A DNA stretch of 64,000 bases from Macrostomum hystrix (Eukaryota; Platyhelminthes; Macrostomidae). Each line of letters begins with the position of its first letter. Position 1 is the stretch's first letter. This document shows, piece after piece, positions 34,382 through 43,020 of the stretch. Both the position numbers and the translations under genes were made by a program. Location of the stretch: the NCBI GenBank assembly GCA_950097015.1, contig CATNEN010000001.1, forward strand, positions 27,491,946 through 27,555,945. Reading direction: 5' to 3'. The notes under the pieces are model-generated. The model saw only the letters and a list, made by a program, of their open reading frames with translations. It did not search any database and was not told the DNA's origin.

Positions 34382-37300
34382 AAAGGGCGGCAAAGGCGGG
34401 AAAGGCGCCGGAAAAGACAAAGAGGTCAGTAAGCTCAGTAAATAATGTGCGTTTCAGGTGCGATTGTAGAGTACGTTGGTCTATGGGTGGTCTTGATAAT
34501 ATTTGATATATCTAAATTTACATTGGTTTATGGGTATCAGAATGTATGCCGCACATTTGTCTACGGGCGTGTCTAGGTGTACATTGGTCTATGGGCGTGT
34601 CTAGGTGTACATTGGTCTATGGGCGTGTCTAGGTGTACATTGGTCTATGGGCGTGTCTAGGTGTACATTTGTCTATGGCTGTCTAGGTGTACATTTGTCT
34701 ATGGGTGTGTCTAGGTGCACATTCGTCTATGGGTGTGTCTTAGTGCATATTTGTCTATGGGTGTGTCTAGGTGTACATTGGTCTATGGGCATGTCTAAGT
34801 GTACATTTGTCTATGGGCGTGTCCAAGTGTACATTTGTCTATGGGTGTGTCTAAGTGCACATTTGTCTATGGGTGTCTAGGTGCACATTTGTCTATGGGT
34901 CTCTAGGTGTACATTGGTCTATGGGGGTGTCTAAGTGTACATTTGTCTATGGGCGTGTCTAAGTGTACATTTTTCTATGGGCGTGTCTAAGTGTACATTT
35001 TTCTATGGGCGTGTCTAAGTGTTCATTTTTCTATGGGCGTGTCTAAGTGTACATTTGTCTATGGGTGTGTCTAAGTGTACATTTGTCTATGGGGGTGTCT
35101 ACATTTACATTCATATATTGATGTGGCTCACCCATTATTCACATTAAGTCTATAAAAATCTTAAGTCCTAATATATATTTCTCAGCGTATTTCAGTGTAC
35201 AAAGATTTATAACTGTAATTACTCGTAGTTCTTTGCACATGGAAAATGTATGAGCTAAGCAATTTCTGCTTTAGTTTAGCACTGTAAGAGCCGACGAACC
35301 CAACAGCACATTATTTAATTATACGCCTTATAATAAGCTAACTATCGTAGACTTACTTTTTTGTGTTAAATATTCACCTAATTGGTGCAGAACTATTAAA
35401 TTAAAATGGGCTTGTCTAAAACGAAGCGATTTAGATTGTTTAAACAAAAACTCGCAACAATTTAAACGCACAGGAGCTGACCTCACTGATCAGTTTTGCT
35501 GCTGCAGCAGCTCTAAAACCAGTTAATGATGTACGGCTTTATTTCTTTTTTCCTACAATATTTTTTTACGATGCACTGAAACTCACAGGTCATCAAATGC
35601 AAGGATCAATTATACGCAATTTAAATATTTATCTGCTGAGTTAGCATTATATGCCTTTCGTTAAGCCAAAGTTCTCACGTTGACAACCTAAACACCTTCT
35701 AGGATTTAGATAGGCGTATTGGAATTCAAATTAAATTCCTTTATTATTAAAATCGGTTCCTGCATTTTTTCACATTTTAGTAGGGGTTGTAGCATTGTGC
35801 CAAGTGGTTGGAGGGTCGGGCCTATGACTTGAAGGTCTGGGGTTCGATTTCCGACTACATTGAAAACGAATGTGCCCCTTTAGCTCGATACCTAACTGTT
35901 AAATAGGTAACAGCTATAGCTGGGGGTAACTGAGGGTGGGTGTCCCCCTGTCCACGGACTGAACAGCCGTACGCAGCTTTCAGAGGTCCAATTTAGTGCA
36001 ATCGTACTATAAAATAATTCAATATTAGGAAAATATATTTTCTTATCCATCATATTTTCATTCCGTTTCAGTCCGTCCCGGGAATCATTGAGTTAGAAGT
36101 AGGAAGAATTTGTGCTCACCAATTTTGCCTCATTGAAAATATTTATAACAGCTTCGATTTTTTGATTCCTTATTTTTTTGTTTTACTTGCGTGCTCATGT
36201 AAATTGGCGCAGGCTTAGCAACTGGAGTCCCGTTTATTCCTAGTGCTGCACATTTATGCTCTGTTTTCATTTAGATTTAGATTTCATTGACTCTGTTTAA
36301 AGTTAGTAAAATTTGTACAACTCTGTACATGTCCGCGTACTCACAGCCACCCATTGAGCTGACAATGTGCTTGATAACAGGCGAAACAGATGGTAACCAT
36401 GCACTCTTTCCGTTTGAAAACACAATTAATCGATGGAGCATTTCAATTGAAAACTACTAACAATTTTGCAGCCCCAGAAAGAGAAGCCGAAGCGCAAGGG
36501 CGGCCTGGACTTTGTGCCCCAGTCGGCTGAGGACTGGGCCACCTACGATGTGCCCGACGAGCTGCTGGAGGTGTTCAAGCGCCAAGACTTGATGCCAGCA
36601 ACCGGATTGGGACTGCACAACATCGCCAAGCCGGTGAGTTTCTAAATGCTTTTCAGGTGGTATTCCGAACTGATTACTGATTTGTTTTCTTTGGCGAAAA
36701 ATTCCGCAGACAATCACTCTATACTACTGCCGTCTACTCACTGAGAAACTTCGCAACGTCGGCTTGAGCCACCTGAGCTTGCCAGTGCTGGCTCTGCAGG
36801 ACTGTCTCACTCGCGACCTGTGCAAGAGTAGGCCGGCCAACTGCCTCGTCCACCTGACGTGAGTGCCTTCCAAAGCTGTCTTTTTGCGTGGGGGCAGCGT
36901 TGAAGTAGAGTAAAATCGATATGCAAACAAAATCCCCTGGTATACCTGACTAACTCCTGAGCTCGAATCTACAGCGAGGCCACTTATTCGTGTTTATTAT
37001 ACATGCATGCTGTTCCATGGATGCTACGGGACTGGGGACTTCATTTGGTATTGCAGCGCCATGGACGTCTGCCTGGAGCTCTGCCTCCACCGCGGTGTCG
37101 AGTTCCATGAGCACTGCGCCGGTGAGATCGCCCCGGGCGTAGACGAGCTCACAGAGAATCGCAAGATGCTCGTTCAGTGGCGCGAACGACGCGCCCAGGT
37201 TCGCCGCGAAGAGGCGCGTGCTCGCGAGTCGCTGGCCGAGCTGGCGCGCGAGCTGGGCCGCGACCCGGCTGAGCTGACGGCCGCGGCTGGAACTGTCCGC

Positions 37301-40300
37301 GGCACTAGCAGCGACGAAGACGACGCTGGCGGACTCGCTGGCGGCCACCTGGGCGAGCCGCTGGGCGAGCTGCGGCTCCACAGCCAGTGGCTGGAGATGG
37401 CCCGCTTGCTCACAGAGCAGGGCCAGTACCAAACCTCCAGACTGCTGCTCCGCGAGGTTCAACTGACCGCCGGTGAGCTGGGCGACAAGCGTTGCCTGGC
37501 CGCAGCGCTGCTGGAACTGGGCCGGCTGGCCCTGCGGGAGCGCCAGTTCGGTCAGGCGGCTCAGTGCGTGCGACAGGCTCAGGCCATGATGCAGGTGAGA
37601 GGGACTGTATCTATGTTCGGGCTTCAAGGCTAGTCTCCAATTTTTTAAAGAACACGATGACTGATTATTACGAGTATCCTCGTATCCTCGACCTCATCCT
37701 TGTCTCGCCTTCAGGGCTGGGCGTCGGAAGAGGACTGGTTCCTGAGCTGCCGGCTGCTGATTGAGGCCACAGCCAGTGACTTCACCAAGAAGGACGCACT
37801 CAGCCGGGCCAAGACAGAAGCCCTTCGGGGCATCTCCGTCTTCGAGGAGCTGGCTCGCCGACGACCGAACAAGGCGCCGCTGATTGACAGTCTGGTGGGC
37901 CGGCTGGAGCTGCTGTTCGGTCGGCTGCAGACCACCTGGGCGCTGGACCGGCTGTCTCAGCGGCTGTGCTCCAGGGGCCGAGCGCACCGCTGGCTCGAGG
38001 TGTCCCGGCGCTTCCTGCACTGCGGCCTGGAGCGGCTGACCAACGGGCGCGACTTTCGCCAGGCTCTGGAATGCTTTCAGCAGCTGGGAGCCTGCCAGTT
38101 GGAGATGAGCAAACTGGCTGATGACGAGGAGGCCAAAAGGTAAGTTACATTATCTCAGGTGTCAATCTAGTTTTCTATTTGGCTATCCGCTCGATTCCTC
38201 TGCCCATCCGCAGGCAGCTGCTCGTGGACGCGGCGAGCTGTTTCCGCGCGGCGACTCGCTACGCTGAGGCGTTCGTGGCTGACGCTCAGACCAGCGGCTC
38301 GTTGGGCGACCTCCGGCGCGCCTGTCCGCCAGCGAATCGACTGGCAGCCGCGGCCAAGCTCAGCCTGGCCGAATGCCTGCTGCAGCTGTTTGAAATCCAG
38401 GTGAGGAGGCCTGTTTCTAGATGATGTTTCTAGCCGCACCCAGAACGCAATCCTAAGGGCACAGTCAGAGCGTGCAATGCATGACGATGAAAAAGTCAAG
38501 GCAGGTTATAATTACCTGTGTGAGCGTGCTTACTGTCTTATAAGCAGTAAACAGAAGTGACAGAATGCTTGTAGTGACTTCTTAAAATAAATTGAGAGCC
38601 AGTGTTGACGGCACTGAACGAATGTAAAACGGTAGGCCGAAGCCCTCTAGCCGATAGTCTAGGGTGAGGAAAGAGAGACGAGCAGCTAGCCAATCAGAGA
38701 CAAGGGACAGGAAAGAGAAGTGAAGGTTAGCTAAGAAGTTGAACAGATTGAGGGAGAGAGGTGAAAGTGCAATAAGATGGCGCGCGAGCGTAAACAAGCT
38801 CCCGCATCTTCATCTCGCAGGTGGAAACAGAGAGAGCCGAGGCGGAACGGCAGCTGGCAAAGCCGGCGGACGCCCTGGCCGTTGAAGAATTTGTCCACGA
38901 GGAGCCGCAGCTGTCCGAGCCACAGGCGGCCTGGATGACAAAGGTGCGCCTGGCTTTCGACCTGGCGGTCGGCCAACTGCAGGACGCTCACTCGCTTGCG
39001 TCGTCTGGCGGCCCGCTGCCGACACGAGCCCGCTGCCTGGCTCTGATTGGCCGAGCGCTGCGCCTGCTGGCCAGCCGTCTGGACCCGGACTCGCCGGCTC
39101 AGTGGCGCCTGCTGGAAATCGACTCGTCTGCGTGGGCGCAAGTTGAGGAGGCCGCTAATGAAGAGGCCGACGATGACAACAAATGTGAATCGGAAGAGAC
39201 GCCTCGAGACGAAGATGGCGCCGGATTGGTTATTGGCCGCGAGTCCGCCGCTGCGGCTGCAGCTGCGCGCGAGCGAGAGGCCAAGGCGGCCAGGCGAGCC
39301 CGTCAGGCGTGGGCGGCCTTTCAACGAAGCCGCGATCGTCTGGCACAGGCCACTGAGGTGTTGTACCAGGCGCAGACGGTGGCCCTGCACAAGGACGCGC
39401 TGGTTAGTCCTAGAGGCAGATTTTTATGCCCAATAAGCCATTCATTAGTCACAGTGTCCCATATTGATGATGTCAGAATGTCAGAATGAACTGAAGCAAT
39501 GCAGAGTTAAGTGTCTGGCTAAAGGACACAAATTGTTCCAGTGGGAGTCGGGAATCGAACCCCCGACCTTTAAGTCGTGAGTCGGACGCTCTAACCCCGA
39601 GGCCACAACCCCCTTTGTGTCCCAGGAAGTCGCAAGCCTTGCCTCCCAGGAGCTGCTGGAGTGCATCGGCCAGTATGACATCGGCCTGTCCTGGCAGGAG
39701 CTCAGTCTGCACCAGTCCTGCCAGACGGCCCGACTGCTGCGTCGAACTCTGCGGTTGGCTCTGCGTGACTCCAACCTATCCGAGACCGCCGCCCTCATCA
39801 ACCAGCTGGACAACCTGGAGGCTGAGGCGGCCTTCTGCAATGGACTCCAGAGCCGTGTGGCAGCCACGGCCCGCGATACGCTGAGGAGGACGTCACTGGT
39901 GAGGCGCCAAAAGTCAAGAATTATTTTATTTCAAAGCGAAATATGAGTCTTCTCTTCGCAAAATGAACGAACTCACAGGCCTGGCGCCAGAGCTGCGTGG
40001 ACCACGCGCATCAGGACATCGGCAAGTCGCTGCCGCCCTTCCTGAGCTTCTTGCTGCTTCAGCACAGTCCCGACTATCGCTACTTGTACGCCGGAGCCAC
40101 GGAGAGGCAGAAGGCCAAGCCTGGAAAAGGTGAGTAAATTATCAATTCTAAGTACTGAGATACTTTAAAAAAGGCAGAGAAGCAGTGACTTACCATCGCT
40201 GGTTAATTCTGCTGACTTTTGAGTACCATGAAGCTAGAATAACAAAGAAACATAATACCAGAATACCAGAGTCCTGGAGTAAAAATGTACCAGAGTCCTA

Positions 40301-42980
40301 GAGCATCAGAGCATCAGAGTACCAGAGTACCAGAGTACCAGAGTACCAGAGTACCAGAGTACCAGAGTACCAGAGTTACCAGCGTACCAGAGTTGCGGCT
40401 AAAAGGTGACCCATTGCGCATCGCACATTCAGGAGCTCAGGCTGCCGGGGGAGCAGGCGGTACCAGTGGCGGAGCGGGCCAGATGCTGGGCCGCAGTTTC
40501 ATTCTGCGGCTGGACACTAGCCGAGAGCGTCTGGAGCGCCTCCTGGACAGCATGCACGACTTCAAGTCGGAGGTCGGCACATTGCTGCTGAAGCACGAGT
40601 ACCAGCGCAGCCAGGCGGCCAGGCAAAGGCGGATGCTGGAGGCCATCACGGCTGGAGTCGACGGGGAGATTGGCGCGTCAGCGGTGAGTGGGCGGGATGT
40701 TCAAATTGTGGGTGCCACCTGTTGAACTTCTTACCTAGAATAATTCGTTATTTATTAGGCTCAAGATACGTCAGGATTTACTCAAGAAACTAGAGTCAGC
40801 CAACCTGTTAGACACAAGAGCCAATCAAACTGTTAGACACTAGAATCAGTGAAACTGTTAGACACAAGAGCCAATAAAACTGTTAGGGCACTAGAATCAG
40901 TGAAACTGTTAGACACAAGAGCCAATCAAACTGTTAGACACTAGAATCAGTGAAACTGTTAGACACAAGAGCCAATCAAACTGTTAGACACTAGAATCAG
41001 TGAAACTGTTAGACACAAGAGCCAATCAAACTGTTAGACACTAAGCTGTCCTGTCGGTCGCTAAAAGTACATTTTTGATATTTGCGCACAGACTGAATCT
41101 AACCAATTAGATCTTAGATCTAATTCTGATGGCGGAGTGTTTTGTGGGAGTACTAGTTTATAGTTTAAATTACTAGCTAATGAGTAGTTTACATCCAGTA
41201 ACTAGCTGCACACTTTAACAAAATTAGTTCTAACTCAGTTGAAAGCACTTCTAAGTGGCATGTGTTTTGCACGCTAATCCTTAAAGTCGGAATTCGTTTT
41301 CAGCGTTCAGCAAACTCCATCGATGTAAGTCATTGTTTTGTGGTCTGCGACTAGCATCCGCCTTTTCATGATTGGCTCCCTAGTTACTGTTACCTGCCGC
41401 GTCTGCAGTTTTTTTTGCTTTTCAGTTAACAGTGTCAATTAACCCCAGCTTTTCTGACGCATTTAACAGTAGAAGGACCAGTGGGTGATATTTCAAATGT
41501 AGAATTCAGGTAGAGTTGGTCGCTTGGCGACTAAGATAAATAGAAAAGTGAAAATCAACATTTAATTGAACGACGCGTTTCGCACAACAGTGTGCATCTT
41601 CAGGTTTAGTTTAAATGAAGAAAACGAGTAGAGAAGTGAATAAATATGAAATTTGTTAGGGTGTAAATTTAATGAATATTTTAAGTACATATTTGTTAGT
41701 GCGTAAGTCGAGAGGCAAAGTCCCGGGGCGGATTGTTAGCGTTGCAGCCAACAGTACAGAATGTACAGCCCACCCCCTCCGTCAGAACACACGGAGAACA
41801 TAGCCCGCGCCACTGTGTTGGAGTTGGGGGAATGTGCTTTACTGTACAACACTTCAAGAATCTGCAGTTTGGAGTCAAATGAGCATTGGTCAATGACTTT
41901 GAAGCGCTCTTCCGGGTGCAGGTGCCTTTTAGTCTTCCCCACGTAGGTGACGCTCTGGTCATCAGAGCTGTTGAATTGATAAACAACATCATACCTGTGG
42001 GTACATCTTCAGAGTACTTTTAACTGTCTAGAGTGTTTGCGCCAGTGGCCGCCGCAGTGCTACATTTATTTAGCTCGTATTTACTCAAACTCGTGTGCCG
42101 AGTGAAATAACACACAAATCAACAAATCAATAACCTGTCCGAACCTAGTTTTCTTGTTTTTTTGTTTAACCTTATTTCACCGAAGACAAATAATTTCGAA
42201 ATAAACAGCTTTGCTCTGGTTTCAACACCTGGTGCTTTCGAATCAGATGAGAAGTGAAAAGTGAAACAGTCCCACTCCCACTTCCTTCCCCGCCCCTCAG
42301 AGCTGCCTGACCGAGGAGCACCGGGCGGACCTCGAGCTGCTGCAGACATGGTTCAACCGTCTCGTTGGCGACACCGCCGAGTACCTGGGCCCCGCTCTGC
42401 ACCGATTCGAGCGCCTCAACCGGCCGAGTTCGGCCACCACAGTCAGCACCAGCAGGCGAGAGATGCAGCAGCAGCAGCAGCAGCAGCCAGATGACTGTCT
42501 GGTGATGCTGATAGACCCGCACCTGGCCGAGCTGCCCCTGGAGGCTCTTCAGCAGCTGCACTTCGACAGCCTGGCTGGCATGAGTCGTGACTTCAGCCTG
42601 CAGCTGGTGGCCCGCCGCATGTTCGGCTCTAAGCACCTGCTGGATGACGATGGAGGCGGCGGCGGTCCCGGCGGTGCCGACGAGGACGTCGATGACGAGC
42701 AGCGCGCTGCCAACGCTGGCGGTGGCGGTGGCGGCGGCGCCGGCGGTGGCAAGGGCGGCAAGGAGAAGGGCAGCAAGGCGCTGAGCAGGATTCCCGGACT
42801 GCGAGATGCCAGCAAGAAGCTGAGCAAAATCATCCCGCTGGTAAGCGCTGCAACCGTAACCTGCCCATCAAGCATTCCACCCATCACTCCTGACAGCAGG
42901 GCACATCATTTGGTGACAGTCAACCCGCAGCAAGCGATAGACGATTCTGTCCATTCCACTGCCTACAGACACACACACAC

Positions 42981-43020
<40 letters not shown>

